A model generated the notes under the pieces. It did no database searches and was not told the DNA's origin. It saw nothing but the letters and a program-made list of their open reading frames with translations. Source: an uncultured Lachnospiraceae bacterium (GTDB lineage Bacteria > Bacillota > Clostridia > Lachnospirales > Lachnospiraceae). From it: 64,000 bases of DNA. Made by a program: the position numbers and the translations under genes. Position 1 is the stretch's first letter, and each line of letters starts with the position of its first letter. The DNA lies in contig CAMWHJ010000003.1 in assembly GCA_947174015.1 (NCBI GenBank), positions 18,522 through 82,521 on the forward strand, given 5' to 3'. This document shows positions 40,417 to 50,985 of this stretch, piece by piece.

Positions 40417-42909
40417 TTATTTATACATTTTTCTTATTCTCCGAACTTCCAGCTTTCGCCAGACGAGCTCTTCCTTGGGAATACACCTGTCGGAGTAAGA
40501 CAGCTCTTCCAAACTGTCTGCCAATTTCTCTGCCTCTTCTATGCTCATTTTATTCAGCTTTTCCTGTATCCACAACATTTGTTCTCTGTGTGTGATACAG
40601 CGGTTAAACTCCTTATCCCGCTTTCTGGCTCGTCTGCACAATAGCTTGTATTCCTCCAACAGATTATTTTTCTCATCCTTACCATGCGTTTTGCAATAAT
40701 CCGCCACCATAGGCATACCAATTCTCGCTGCCAATAACAGAAGTACCACACCCACAAATACCAGCAGCGTATTTTTCGGCATTTGGAAATAAAAGGCTCC
40801 CATATTATCCTGCTGTTCTGCATTGTTCTCCTGACTGCTGTTGGAAAATAAATTGCCGAAAATGCTCCAGAAATCTCCGTACTCTTCCTCTCCGTTCGAG
40901 GATGGTGTCACATCCACCGGCACCCAGCCAAAGCCCTCTAAATAGATTTCCACCCATGCATGTGCCATGGCATCAGTAACTTCTACCTGTACCACCGCTG
41001 TTTCTCCCAGCTCAGAATATCCTTGATAATAGTCACTGTATTCCTTATCAGTTAAAATATCTCCTTCTGCCACATGGGCATAATCCACGGCATAGCCTTC
41101 CACATATCTGGCAGAGATCCCAAGATGTCGGAATATCAACGTGGCTGCCGATGCAAAATAGGCACAGTATCCCTTTCGGCTTTTTGTGAGAAAATAGTTA
41201 ATGGCATCTTCGTCTCTGGGCACCGCCCCGGGCCGCATGGTATAGGGAATGTTCTCCTGAAAATATTGGATCACCTGTGTGAGCTGGCTCATTTTATCTC
41301 CCCGTAAATTCATCTCTTCACAAAAGGCAGCCACTGCCTCTTGATTTTTCTCCGGTACATTCAGATACATGTTTTCCTCTGATCCTATCACTTTCTTCTC
41401 TTGAGAGATAAGATAATAAGCAAAATTGGCATTCAGCTTATCCTCTCCGTATTTTCCCGGAACTGCATTCTCTATGGTGTATAAACGAGGAAAATATACA
41501 TAGGTATTTTCGAATCCCTCCTGCAGATGTATCCGGTTTTGAACATTGTTGAAATCCACCTGCGTATAGTAGGGGGTGTACATATATTTTCCCACTGCCC
41601 CTACATTTTTCACTTTCATCATGCCTCTGCTGCCCTTTTCTTCCCCTTTTACCTGATAATTGGACGCTAAAATCCCTGCTTCTTCGCTTAGGGAATCTTT
41701 CATTACCTGTTCTTCCATTTCTTCAGGAGTAATCAGGGAATCTTCTCCAGAAGCCAGCTTCATTTGTTCTTCGTCCAGCCAGCAGTTGTCATCATAAATA
41801 ATACCCGTATATGCCTTTAAATAAATGGGATCTCGACTATACGGAGCAAATTCAATGATCATGTCCGTCTCATAATCCGGCCGCACCGAAGAATTCCGTC
41901 CCAGCACACCGCCGCCAACACCTCCACTGGCACTGCGGTTGCCCAACAGCCCCTCCAGACCAAACTGATACAAATCCAGAATTTGGGCATCCAAGGTTTT
42001 CTTAAAATTACTCTCTTTTCCGTTCTGAGTTATCAGATTCTGGGGCACAAAGGTGTCTATCAACAAAACGGCAAAAATACTAAGCACTGCACCGATACAT
42101 AACATCTGAAAACTATACCGGAAAGAATGATCATAACTTAAAATCTTCTGTTTTTTTTCATTCCACTGTCCAATTCTGCCCAGCACATTAACACGATATT
42201 TCTTCTCTTTCCACTTCTTCTGTCGGCTTTTATAATGCTTCCCCTGCTTTAAAGCAAGAATGCTCACAAAGGCTAAAATCACAAAGTTCTGATAACTGCC
42301 AGAGGGCTTTAAGTCAAAGAAATAGCAGAGTCCATAAAGAAGCACACACTGCAATGCCACACTGAAAATCCGTATTCTTGACAGCATGGAAATATTCAGC
42401 AGCAGGGCATCCACCACACCCAAAAAACAGATGGCCGCTGTCACTGTCACATAACGTTCTGCCATGGTCTCTGTATATTCATTAGCACCCGGCAAATCAT
42501 AGTAATTTACAAACTTCTGTGTCAATTCGTTGACAATGGCATAGAAACCGCTGTTAATGTACCTGCGGTATTGAATTGCCAACGATATAAATCCCCCAAA
42601 AAACACCACATAAGCAATATCTCTTACCATTGGGTTCACATAGATCACACTGAACACCACGGATAAAACTCCCAGCATTAGAAAAAACAGCAGACTATTA
42701 TATTCCCGCTCCAAGGCAGACAAAAAACCGCCCATGACACCATAAACCAGAAAGAAAACCATCAGACCCTTGGCAATCAAAAACAGCAGTGCTTGGTTCT
42801 TCTCTTTCTTCTGCTCATAAAAATAAATTCCCCGTGCCAGTTTTGCATTCACCTCCGGCACCAGTCTTTCTTTTTTCTTTCTCTCTAATTTCAAAGCTGC
42901 ACCCTCCAT
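40417..42909 (-). CDS. Transglutaminase-like domain membrane protein
   Basis: Multiple TMs; RKGYCAYFASAATLIFRHLGISARYVEGYAV...AHAWVEIYLEGFGWVPVDVTPS (Cys-His-Asp triad). Confidence 0.93.
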   Translation of the reverse strand: MEGAALKLERKKKERLVPEVNAKLARGIYFYEQKKEKNQALLFLIAKGLMVFFLVYGVMGGFLSALEREYNSLLFFLMLGVLSVVFSVIYVNPMVRDIAYVVFFGGFISLAIQYRRYINSGFYAIVNELTQKFVNYYDLPGANEYTETMAERYVTVTAAICFLGVVDALLLNISMLSRIRIFSVALQCVLLYGLCYFFDLKPSGSYQNFVILAFVSILALKQGKHYKSRQKKWKEKKYRVNVLGRIGQWNEKKQKILSYDHSFRYSFQMLCIGAVLSIFAVLLIDTFVPQNLITQNGKESNFKKTLDAQILDLYQFGLEGLLGNRSASGGVGGGVLGRNSSVRPDYETDMIIEFAPYSRDPIYLKAYTGIIYDDNCWLDEEQMKLASGEDSLITPEEMEEQVMKDSLSEEAGILASNYQVKGEEKGSRGMMKVKNVGAVGKYMYTPYYTQVDFNNVQNRIHLQEGFENTYVYFPRLYTIENAVPGKYGEDKLNANFAYYLISQEKKVIGSEENMYLNVPEKNQEAVAAFCEEMNLRGDKMSQLTQVIQYFQENIPYTMRPGAVPRDEDAINYFLTKSRKGYCAYFASAATLIFRHLGISARYVEGYAVDYAHVAEGDILTDKEYSDYYQGYSELGETAVVQVEVTDAMAHAWVEIYLEGFGWVPVDVTPSSNGEEEYGDFWSIFGNLFSNSSQENNAEQQDNMGAFYFQMPKNTLLVFVGVVLLLLAARIGMPMVADYCKTHGKDEKNNLLEEYKLLCRRARKRDKEFNRCITHREQMLWIQEKLNKMSIEEAEKLADSLEELSYSDRCIPKEELVWRKLEVRRIRKMYK

Positions 42910-44093
42910 TGTATCACTGCATCAAGCTTTCCTCTTGCCACAATCTCACCCTTTTGCTGCTCTCCAAGCTTTCCTGCCCACAAATAACTTCCTGCTTTCA
43001 GTTCTCTGGCTGCCTTCTGCTCCACCAAATGTTCTTCCTGATAGGCACTGGAATCCAGCAAAAGCTCCAGTGCCTTCTGTATATGGCTTTCCTCCCAAAT
43101 TTCTGTCTGTACCAACTGATTCTTTCTCTGATTCCAGCACACCAGTTCCAACTTCTGATTCTTCTCTGCAATTTTGCGGAGATAAATAACCAAAAGATTG
43201 AAAAGGGCATCCAACATTCTGCCATCCTCCTGCTGCCAGTTTATGGGTTGTTTTCGCAATTTCATGGGATTATAGCGGGATGCAAACAGCAAATTGTTTG
43301 GAAAAGCAGTTTCATTTTTGTATGTTTTTTCATCAAAAAGTTCCACCAAAAGCCGAATACCCTTGTCAGACTGGGTTACGTGTTCCTTGATAAAAAGCTT
43401 GTCATTGTCTGATTTTGCAGACAATTTCCAGTGAATATCCCGAATCCTATCTCCCGGTACATATTCCCGAATACCGCTGATCTCCATGGCATCCTCCCCC
43501 TTTTGTTCACTTTCATTGCGGGGATATTGCTCACGATTGGAGGTACTGTCGTATTTTCCATCCTGTACAGAAATATCCAGTTTTTCCGGAAAAATATAAA
43601 ACACCTTGGATTCTGCATCACATGGGATACTGCTGGTGAAAATCCCCAGAATCCCTGTTGTTTTCACGCTTTCAATACTTACCCGAATTTTACCGCAGTT
43701 CTCAAACAACAAGGGCAGGTAAAGCTGTCGGTTCTCTCCCATATGCAGCGGCAGATTAAAGGTCTGCACCGATTTCCGGTTATAAAACTCGTTGGCAATG
43801 CACAGAGTCAGGAATACATTGGAGCTTAATGCCACAGACGGATTATTCACCTGTATTCCCAGAGAAATTCTCTGATTCTGGTAACAATCTCCAAGGGGAG
43901 CTGCCAGAGAAAACTGTACCTGTTTTTTGCTAATATAAACATTAAAGAGATCAAAAATTCCCAATAAAATTAGTGTCACATCTATTACCACAAAAAATGC
44001 CCCATGCAGCAAAAGATAACAGGCGGCAAACAATACCAGCACCAACACATAGACGATCATATTTCCTATTCGTTTTCCTATTCCCATGGGCAT
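42891..44093 (-). CDS. DUF58 domain protein
   Basis: GDAMEISGIREYVPGDRIRDIHWKLSAKSDNDKLFIKE is the DUF58 signature; between MoxR and transglutaminase genes. Confidence 0.93.
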   Translation of the reverse strand: MPMGIGKRIGNMIVYVLVLVLFAACYLLLHGAFFVVIDVTLILLGIFDLFNVYISKKQVQFSLAAPLGDCYQNQRISLGIQVNNPSVALSSNVFLTLCIANEFYNRKSVQTFNLPLHMGENRQLYLPLLFENCGKIRVSIESVKTTGILGIFTSSIPCDAESKVFYIFPEKLDISVQDGKYDSTSNREQYPRNESEQKGEDAMEISGIREYVPGDRIRDIHWKLSAKSDNDKLFIKEHVTQSDKGIRLLVELFDEKTYKNETAFPNNLLFASRYNPMKLRKQPINWQQEDGRMLDALFNLLVIYLRKIAEKNQKLELVCWNQRKNQLVQTEIWEESHIQKALELLLDSSAYQEEHLVEQKAARELKAGSYLWAGKLGEQQKGEIVARGKLDAVIQWRVQL

Positions 44094-44098
44094 GCCTC

Positions 44099-45025
44099 CT
44101 AGGTTCTTGGCACCGGAATCTCTGTGAGCAATTCAAACAGTGCAGTCTCCGTCGTCAATCCCTTGGCTCTGGCACTGGAACTTAAGGAAACCCTGTGCCC
44201 CAGCACGTCCACCAGTACTTCTTTGATATCCTGAGGAGAAACAAAGGTTCTCTCCCGCAGATAAGCATATGCTTTTGCCATTCTAAGCAATGCAATACTA
44301 CCACGGGGACTTGCTCCTGCATAAAAATATTCACTGGTTCTGGTTCTCTCCACAATAGTTACAATATAATCGTAAATGGCATCATCCACATAGATTTCCT
44401 CCACCTGCTTTCTGGCTGCCAGCAATTCCTCTCTGTCTATTTTCTTCTGAAGCTGTGCCAAAGGCACATTTTTATTATTCTTTAGAATATCAATGGCTGC
44501 CCCATGACTGGGATACCCCATGGAAATGCATATCATAAATCGATCCAACTGGGATTCCGGCAAAAGTTGGGTTCCGGAAGAACCCACCGGATTTTCTGTG
44601 GCTATTACCACGAAAGGCTCCGGTACGTTTCTGGTAACACCATCCACTGTCACGCTGCCCTCCTCCATAACCTCCAACAAGGCAGACTGTGTCTTGGGCG
44701 AGGTTCGGTTAATCTCATCTGCTAAGAATAGGTTACACATAATAGCTCCCTGCCGATACTCCAATTCCCCGGAATTTTTGTTGTACACAGAAAAGCCTAA
44801 AATATCGCCTGGCAATACATCCGGCGTAAACTGCACTCTTTTGTAGGCAAGCTCCATAGATTTAGAAATACTTACCGCCAGTGTGGTTTTCCCCACTCCC
44901 GGAATGTCCTCCAGCATAATGTGTCCCCCTGCCAGAATTGCTGCCAGCACCTTGGTGATAACCTCATCTTTTCCCTTCACTGCTTTCTTAATTTCCTCTT
45001 TTACCCCTGCTATATTTGATTCCAT
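44099..45025 (-). CDS. MoxR-family AAA+ ATPase
   Basis: GGHIMLEDIPGVGKTTLAVSIS, LFLADEINRTSPKTQSALLEVMEE, VIATENPVGSSGTQLLPESQLDRF. Confidence 0.95.
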   Translation of the reverse strand: MESNIAGVKEEIKKAVKGKDEVITKVLAAILAGGHIMLEDIPGVGKTTLAVSISKSMELAYKRVQFTPDVLPGDILGFSVYNKNSGELEYRQGAIMCNLFLADEINRTSPKTQSALLEVMEEGSVTVDGVTRNVPEPFVVIATENPVGSSGTQLLPESQLDRFMICISMGYPSHGAAIDILKNNKNVPLAQLQKKIDREELLAARKQVEEIYVDDAIYDYIVTIVERTRTSEYFYAGASPRGSIALLRMAKAYAYLRERTFVSPQDIKEVLVDVLGHRVSLSSSARAKGLTTETALFELLTEIPVPRT

Positions 45026-45190
45026 TGTTCCTCTCCTTTTTTCGACTTCTATTTTAATATTTTACCATAATATAGCACTATTGCTCAAGGGTATAAATAT
45101 GTGAAAACTCACACTTTTCACATTTTTTTCTTGTAATTAAAACTTGAAAGAGATATAATTAAGTGATTAAAAAAGCGGGAGCGTGGCAAA

Positions 45191-46084
45191 ATGAAAATAT
45201 TATCTTACATGAACAGGACGGATGACTACCCAAAACTTGGCATTTTGCACAGAGAGAGAAATGCAATTATACCATTTTCTATTTTGGATATTGATTACCC
45301 AGATATGATGTCTGTCATCGAACAAATGACTCATGCTGAATTTGAACGGCTCAATCTGGCTCAGACAGCAGCGGAAATTCCTACCATACCATTAAACAGC
45401 GTAAAGCTTTGTGCCCCCATAAAAAAACCGGCTCAGGACATTATCTGTCTAGGCATCAATTATGCAGAGCACCAAGCGGAAGCTGTCTCATATGAAAAGG
45501 GAAATCTCTCCCCAAAAGCATCATACCCCATATACTTTTCCAAACGGGTAAACGAAACCACCGATTACGGTGACACAATCCCTTCCTATCCGGATTTAGT
45601 GGATTCTCTGGATTATGAGGCAGAGTTAGCCATTATTATAGGAAAAAATGCGAAAAATATTTCCGTGGAAGATGCCCATAAATATATTTTCGGTTATACG
45701 ATATTAAATGATATTACTGCCAGAAATCTCCAATCCAGACATCATCAGTGGTATTTCGGAAAAAGTCTGGATGGTTTTACACCTTTCGGTCCCTACATTA
45801 CCACTGCCGATGAACTTCCATTACCTCTAAGCCTTTCCATTCGAAGCTATGTAAATGGAGAATTGCGTCAGGACAGCAATACTGACCAAATGCTCTATTC
45901 CATTCCCCATATTATCAGTGAGCTTTCTTATGGGTTCACCCTGCAGGCAGGTACCATTATCTCCACCGGAACACCGGCAGGCACAGGCATGGGCATGAAC
46001 CCACCCCGGTTCTTAAAGGCAGGGGATGAAGTCTGCTGTGAAATCGAAGGCATCGGAACATTAGTAAATACCATAGGTGAATAA
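45191..46084 (+). CDS. Fumarylacetoacetate hydrolase family protein
   Basis: IICLGINYAEHQAEA, DYEAELAIIIGKNAKN, GYTILNDITARNLQ, TGTPAGTGMGMNPPRFLKAGD. Confidence 0.93.
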   Translation: MKILSYMNRTDDYPKLGILHRERNAIIPFSILDIDYPDMMSVIEQMTHAEFERLNLAQTAAEIPTIPLNSVKLCAPIKKPAQDIICLGINYAEHQAEAVSYEKGNLSPKASYPIYFSKRVNETTDYGDTIPSYPDLVDSLDYEAELAIIIGKNAKNISVEDAHKYIFGYTILNDITARNLQSRHHQWYFGKSLDGFTPFGPYITTADELPLPLSLSIRSYVNGELRQDSNTDQMLYSIPHIISELSYGFTLQAGTIISTGTPAGTGMGMNPPRFLKAGDEVCCEIEGIGTLVNTIGE

Positions 46085-46086
46085 AT

Positions 46087-46989
46087 ATGAATCGCAATTT
46101 TACATACCATATAGATATTGAGCATAACAACAAAGCCATTGACTTATTTTTAAAGTCACATGGCTTTTCTCGTCATATTCTTTCTGGTTTAAAAGCAAAT
46201 CCACAGGGAATCCTGTTAAACGGTGTCCATGCCACCACAAGACAACTTTTGAGCACAGGTGATGTTCTGTCTATCCAGATTTTAGAGGAAAAACCTTCCC
46301 AAAACATTCTGCCGATGGCCGCACCCCTGTCCGTCTGTTATGAAGATGAAGATATATTAGTGGTAAATAAACCAGCAGACACTCCCATTCACCCCTCCAT
46401 GAACAACTATGACAATTCTCTTGCCAACACAGTTGCCTACTACTATCGGAAAGAAGATTCTCCCTTTGTGTTCCGCTGCATCAATCGTCTGGATCGGGAT
46501 ACCACCGGTCTTACCATCATTGCCAAAAATGCCCTAAGCTCTGCTATCCTGTCTTCAATGGTGAGCCGTCGGAAAATTCATCGGGAATACCTTGCCATCT
46601 GCTCCGGAATCCCTCCCCGGCAGGGAACCGTAAATGCCCCCATCGCCAGAAAATCGGATTCCTGCGTGGAACGGATCGTAGATTATGAACAAGGTGAGCA
46701 AGCCATAACTCATTATACAAGGCTTACCCACACGGATACCCTCTCTCTGCTTGCTTTAAAACTAGAGACGGGACGCACCCACCAGATTCGAGTTCATATG
46801 AAGTATTTGGGGTACCCCTTAATCGGTGACTACCTATACCATCCGGATACCAGCAGAATCAACCGTCAGGCACTCCATTCTTTTCGCCTGACCTTCTGCC
46901 ATCCCATCACCGGAGAAAAGCTGTGCTTTACAGCACCTCTTCCGGAAGATATGGCTGCCATTCTTCCTTTACCCTCATATATGAAGTAA
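46087..46989 (+). CDS. RluA-family pseudouridine synthase
   Basis: RCINRLDRDTTGLTIIAKNA; LETGRTHQIRVHMKYLGYPLIGDYLY. Confidence 0.95.
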   Translation: MNRNFTYHIDIEHNNKAIDLFLKSHGFSRHILSGLKANPQGILLNGVHATTRQLLSTGDVLSIQILEEKPSQNILPMAAPLSVCYEDEDILVVNKPADTPIHPSMNNYDNSLANTVAYYYRKEDSPFVFRCINRLDRDTTGLTIIAKNALSSAILSSMVSRRKIHREYLAICSGIPPRQGTVNAPIARKSDSCVERIVDYEQGEQAITHYTRLTHTDTLSLLALKLETGRTHQIRVHMKYLGYPLIGDYLYHPDTSRINRQALHSFRLTFCHPITGEKLCFTAPLPEDMAAILPLPSYMK

Positions 46990-47002
46990 CATAGAAAAAT
47001 TT

Positions 47003-47129
47003 GCAACTGTTCCGTAGGTCTGTGCATTTACTGCACAGACCTACGGAACAAGCAGCTCTAACAGGCAAAGAACCATTGCCATATGCATGGTTCTTTGCTG
47101 ATAACTATGAAGGTACTGAATAGTTACAA
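47003..47129 (-). repeat. MITE-like palindromic repeat, family 1, copy C (opposite orientation)
   Basis: GGTCTGTGCA-TTTAC-TGCACAGACC stem, CAAAGAACCAT...ATGGTTCTTTG stem; ends ...GGTACTGAATAGTTAC, the reverse complement of copy B left terminus. Confidence 0.8.
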
Positions 47130-47133
47130 AAAT

Positions 47134-49788
47134 TTATCCATTTTCCCGCAGCCGTTCCACAATGGACTTTTTTGATACAAAGTGGTACACTGCCAATGGC
47201 AATACCATACCCAAAAGAAGGAATGCCGGAGCAACCAATAGGATGGGCAGTATGGTAAATTTATAACGAAAGAACCAGAACATATTTTCCATCAAATGTC
47301 CTGCCAATGGTTCCATCACCAGAGACAAAATCAAGGAAAACAGAATGGCTGCCACACTATAGAATACCCCTTCATACACAAGCATGGTCTTTAGCTGCTT
47401 TCCTGTCATGCCCACTGACTGAAGCATGGCAAATTCTCGTCTGCGGCTGAGAATCCCTGTGAGAATTCCATTAAAGAAATTCAATATTCCAATCACTCCC
47501 ACCACAAAACTCAGCACGCCCCCCAGTAACAGAAACATATCACGAAACCCCTCAAAATCCTCACGCACCAGTGCTTTACTCTCATACATGATCTCAGAAG
47601 ACTCTCCCTTGGTATACTCTGCCAAAAACGCTTCTGCCTGCTTTTCTGCCTCCTCATTAGGTGTATCAAACACATATACAAGTGGATATATGTCCTCCCC
47701 GCTATCTTTTCGCAAAGCTTCACCTGTCAATACGGCTTCCAATCCTCCTATGCTGAAACGATATCCCATATCATACGGAACATTCACCACTGCACAAACC
47801 GTATATTCCACATCATGGAACTTAACAATACGATACTCCACAAATTCAGCCGGTGTTTCCTCGGTGCATAATTCTCCTGTACGACTGTCATAAAAGTGTC
47901 CTTCCTCCACATACGTCACGGTAAATTTGGAACCAACCTCAGGGGAACTGCCATAGCGATTTCCGTAGTCATCCACAGGAGCAGCAATGGCAATGGCATG
48001 ATTGTCTGGATCGAACAGCGGAGTAATGTCCCCCTCAAAGACAGTTAATTTTTCCAACAAAGCTTCATCCAGTCCTTCCAACATAATATCCGCTTCATAC
48101 ATAGAATCACGTTGTGGTATACTAGACATTCTCATTTGAATCTCTTCCTCTGAGTAAAAATCAGAATAGAGTTTCTTATATTGCTCTTCTGGCATCCAAC
48201 ATTGAGCATCGATATTTTCAAAACCGGAATAAGCGGCACCAGCTATGGTCTGCTGAGTGTTTTCCTGAATCTCTTTTATCACATCCTCCGACAGTGCTGC
48301 ATTTGTGCTGCCCCCGTTATAGCGAAAATACTCTGTGGTTCCCAGCACAAAATCTGAACTCAATTGTTTGCTCAAATATTTTTCCATATCAAAGCCGCCG
48401 GTAAAAGAATATACACAGTTCAGCAAAATGACTGCCAAAGAAAGAGAGACCACCACAAGAACCAACTTTGTCCTGCTGCGATCTAAATTTGCAATTGCCA
48501 TCTGAAACACCGTGGCTCCCTTTGTGGTATGCCTTTTCTTTCTCTTGATAGTTGTCTCTGTGTAACGGACTGCCTCCACAGGTGATATTTTTGCTGCCAT
48601 TCTTCCCGGACGGCTACAGGAAAACAGCACTGTTATCAGTGAGAATAAAGTAGCACCTAAAAAGATAAGCGGCGAAACACTAAGTTTCACAACAGAGCCA
48701 AGTGTGGTAGACGACATTACTGCTGGAAGCAGCAGTGCACCCACACCATATCCGCCCAAAAGCCCAAAGGGGATACCAAGTATCGAAAGGCAGCATGCCT
48801 GCCAACGAATTATTTTCTCTATCTGCTTTGGTGTGGTGCCTATGGTTTTTAACAGCCCATAAAACCGGACATCATTGCTGACAGAAATTCGAAAAATGTT
48901 GTATATAATCAAATAACCAGTAAAAACCACCAGCAGAAGAAATGCCACAATGGATGCCACAAGACCCAGATCCAGATTAGCCCCTGCTTCCGATGCCGTA
49001 TATCCCCAGTTTACACCGATACGGACACAGTTCTCTGCATCTCTTTCCTCCCACTGATAGCCCAAATCTGTGTCTATATTCTCCATCACACCTTGAATAT
49101 TAATACTGGAAGCCAACATCACATTCATATCCTTGCGAAAAGAGCTGCCGCCTGCCGCAATATGCTCTGCTTCCACCTGCTGTGCATAGAATTCTGAGAT
49201 ATTAATATAATGCACCGGAGACAGAGTATCATAGTTCCAAAAACCCACCAGCGTAAATACATCTGTGCGTTCCTCCGTGGTTCCTGTTCCCTGCTTATCT
49301 TCCTGTTGATAAGTCAAAATGATCTGCTCTCCTAATTTTGCCGGAACTCCAAGTTTTTCCAGTGCTTTGGTGTCCATGGCAATTTCATTTCTTTCTTCCG
49401 GCATCCGTCCTGTGGTGGGCACGGCATAAGACCATTTGGTACAATTTGCATCCATCCAGCTAATCTCTGCGGGAATTTTTGCAAAGGGTTCCTCTGTACA
49501 AAAGCCGATTGTCTGACGAAGTCCATATTCCTTTATTTTAGAATGGGAAGAAAGTGCTGTTATCTTTTCCTCATCTACATCCTTAAAGGTACCATGGCAA
49601 TATCCCCCTGTCTGCCGGAAACTGTATTCCTCATAGCTGGAATTTAAAGACATTGCAATGGTAAACAGTGCGGTAAATAAAAGTGTAGTCAATGCAATGG
49701 CAAACACTGCAATCAAATTGCGCATCTGTGATGCTTTTAACTGCCTTAAGCTCAAATGGCGGATACAGCTTTGATTCTTTACTTTCAT
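47134..49788 (-). CDS. ABC transporter permease, FtsX-like
   Basis: 884 aa; N-terminal TM, large extracytoplasmic regions, C-terminal FVVGVIGILNFFNGILTGILSRRREFAMLQSVGMTGKQLKTMLVYEG. Confidence 0.93.
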   Translation of the reverse strand: MKVKNQSCIRHLSLRQLKASQMRNLIAVFAIALTTLLFTALFTIAMSLNSSYEEYSFRQTGGYCHGTFKDVDEEKITALSSHSKIKEYGLRQTIGFCTEEPFAKIPAEISWMDANCTKWSYAVPTTGRMPEERNEIAMDTKALEKLGVPAKLGEQIILTYQQEDKQGTGTTEERTDVFTLVGFWNYDTLSPVHYINISEFYAQQVEAEHIAAGGSSFRKDMNVMLASSINIQGVMENIDTDLGYQWEERDAENCVRIGVNWGYTASEAGANLDLGLVASIVAFLLLVVFTGYLIIYNIFRISVSNDVRFYGLLKTIGTTPKQIEKIIRWQACCLSILGIPFGLLGGYGVGALLLPAVMSSTTLGSVVKLSVSPLIFLGATLFSLITVLFSCSRPGRMAAKISPVEAVRYTETTIKRKKRHTTKGATVFQMAIANLDRSRTKLVLVVVSLSLAVILLNCVYSFTGGFDMEKYLSKQLSSDFVLGTTEYFRYNGGSTNAALSEDVIKEIQENTQQTIAGAAYSGFENIDAQCWMPEEQYKKLYSDFYSEEEIQMRMSSIPQRDSMYEADIMLEGLDEALLEKLTVFEGDITPLFDPDNHAIAIAAPVDDYGNRYGSSPEVGSKFTVTYVEEGHFYDSRTGELCTEETPAEFVEYRIVKFHDVEYTVCAVVNVPYDMGYRFSIGGLEAVLTGEALRKDSGEDIYPLVYVFDTPNEEAEKQAEAFLAEYTKGESSEIMYESKALVREDFEGFRDMFLLLGGVLSFVVGVIGILNFFNGILTGILSRRREFAMLQSVGMTGKQLKTMLVYEGVFYSVAAILFSLILSLVMEPLAGHLMENMFWFFRYKFTILPILLVAPAFLLLGMVLPLAVYHFVSKKSIVERLRENG

Positions 49789-49800
49789 GGCTGCACCTCC

Positions 49801-50472
49801 CTAATTCCGCTTTATGATTCTGCCGTCTTCAATGCGAATAATGCGGTCAGCAAGCTGGGCAATTTCCTCATTATGCGTAATCATGACAATGGTCTGGAAA
49901 AATTTCTCACTGGTAACCTTCAAAAGCCCCAGTACATCCTGACTGGTCTTGCTGTCCAGATTTCCTGTGGGTTCATCTGCAAGAATAATGGCAGGCTTGG
50001 ATGCCAACGCTCTTGCAATGGCAACACGCTGCTGCTGACCACCGGACAGATTATTTGGCAGATTGTCAAGCTTGCCGGCAAGTCCCAGCGTTTCGATAAT
50101 ACTGTCAATATATGATTTATCCGGCTTCATGCCATCTAACTGTACCGGAAGCAAAATATTTTCATATACGTTCAACACTGGCACAAGATTGTAGTTTTGA
50201 AACACAAAACCGATTTTTCTCCGCCGAAAAATGGTTAATTCTTCATCCTTCAAAGAAAAAATCTCTTTTCCGTCTACGGTTACGGTACCGGAAGTGGGGC
50301 GATCCAATCCTCCCAGCATATGTAGTAAGGTGGATTTTCCGCTTCCCGAAGTTCCTACAATAGCAATAAATTCCCCCTTTTCCACAGAAAGCTCTACTCC
50401 GTCCAGCGCATGTACTGCTGTCTCGCCTTCTCCGTAAATCTTTTTCAGTTGCACTGTGGTTAATATTGACAC
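49801..50472 (-). CDS. ABC transporter ATP-binding protein (LolD/MacB type)
   Basis: IVGTSGSGKSTLLHMLGGLDRPTSGTV, NLSGGQQQRVAIARALASKPAIILADEPTGNLDSKT. GTG start preceded by GGAGG at 7 nt; ORF track start 50490. Confidence 0.95.
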   Translation of the reverse strand: MSILTTVQLKKIYGEGETAVHALDGVELSVEKGEFIAIVGTSGSGKSTLLHMLGGLDRPTSGTVTVDGKEIFSLKDEELTIFRRRKIGFVFQNYNLVPVLNVYENILLPVQLDGMKPDKSYIDSIIETLGLAGKLDNLPNNLSGGQQQRVAIARALASKPAIILADEPTGNLDSKTSQDVLGLLKVTSEKFFQTIVMITHNEEIAQLADRIIRIEDGRIIKRN

Positions 50473-50494
50473 AATAATTCCTCCAATCAAAAAA

Positions 50495-50608
50495 ATGTAT
50501 TGTAAAGTAAGCCTTGATGACAGGCTTGGTAGTCTGCTGAATTTGCCTATATCTGAATAAATTCGATATAGGCAAATTCAGCGACCACTTTATTCTTTTA
50601 CAATACAT
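50495..50608. repeat. MITE-like palindromic element, family 2, upstream of ABC transporter
   Basis: 12-bp terminal inverted repeats ATGTATTGTAAA / TTTACAATACAT; internal 18-bp perfect palindrome GCTGAATTTGCCTATATC...GATATAGGCAAATTCAGC (50536-50582). Confidence 0.65.
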
Positions 50609-50758
50609 ATTATTGCACACAAATCTTTCCAAAATCTTTCCAAAGAAAAATAAATTGTGACAGTTTTGTAAGAATGGGGGAGAGTTTTGTAGATTTTGTT
50701 TCTTTTCAGAATTTGTTGTATGTTTTTAGATTCCCTTCTTTTAGGGCTTTAGAAGGAG

Positions 50759-50773
50759 TTGAGGATACTATTT
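50759..50773 (+). repeat. 15-bp direct repeat, left copy (possible att remnant)
   Basis: TTGAGGATACTATTT, identical to 51866-51880; the pair flanks the xis/int remnant. Confidence 0.5.
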
Positions 50774-50985
50774 GAAAACGATATGTTTTCAAATGGTTTT
50801 GTATTTTTCGGTGAATCTGTGTAAAAGCTGTGTAAAATGGGGCTGTGTTCTGTGTACGATTCTGTGTAAAAAGCGAAGTATTTTCAGAGAATTGTTCCCT
50901 TGTTTCGTCTTACTCTACTATCTTATCATCAGCCTTCGCAAATAGAACACAGATAACAGATACAAACCATTTGAAGTTGGAAATC

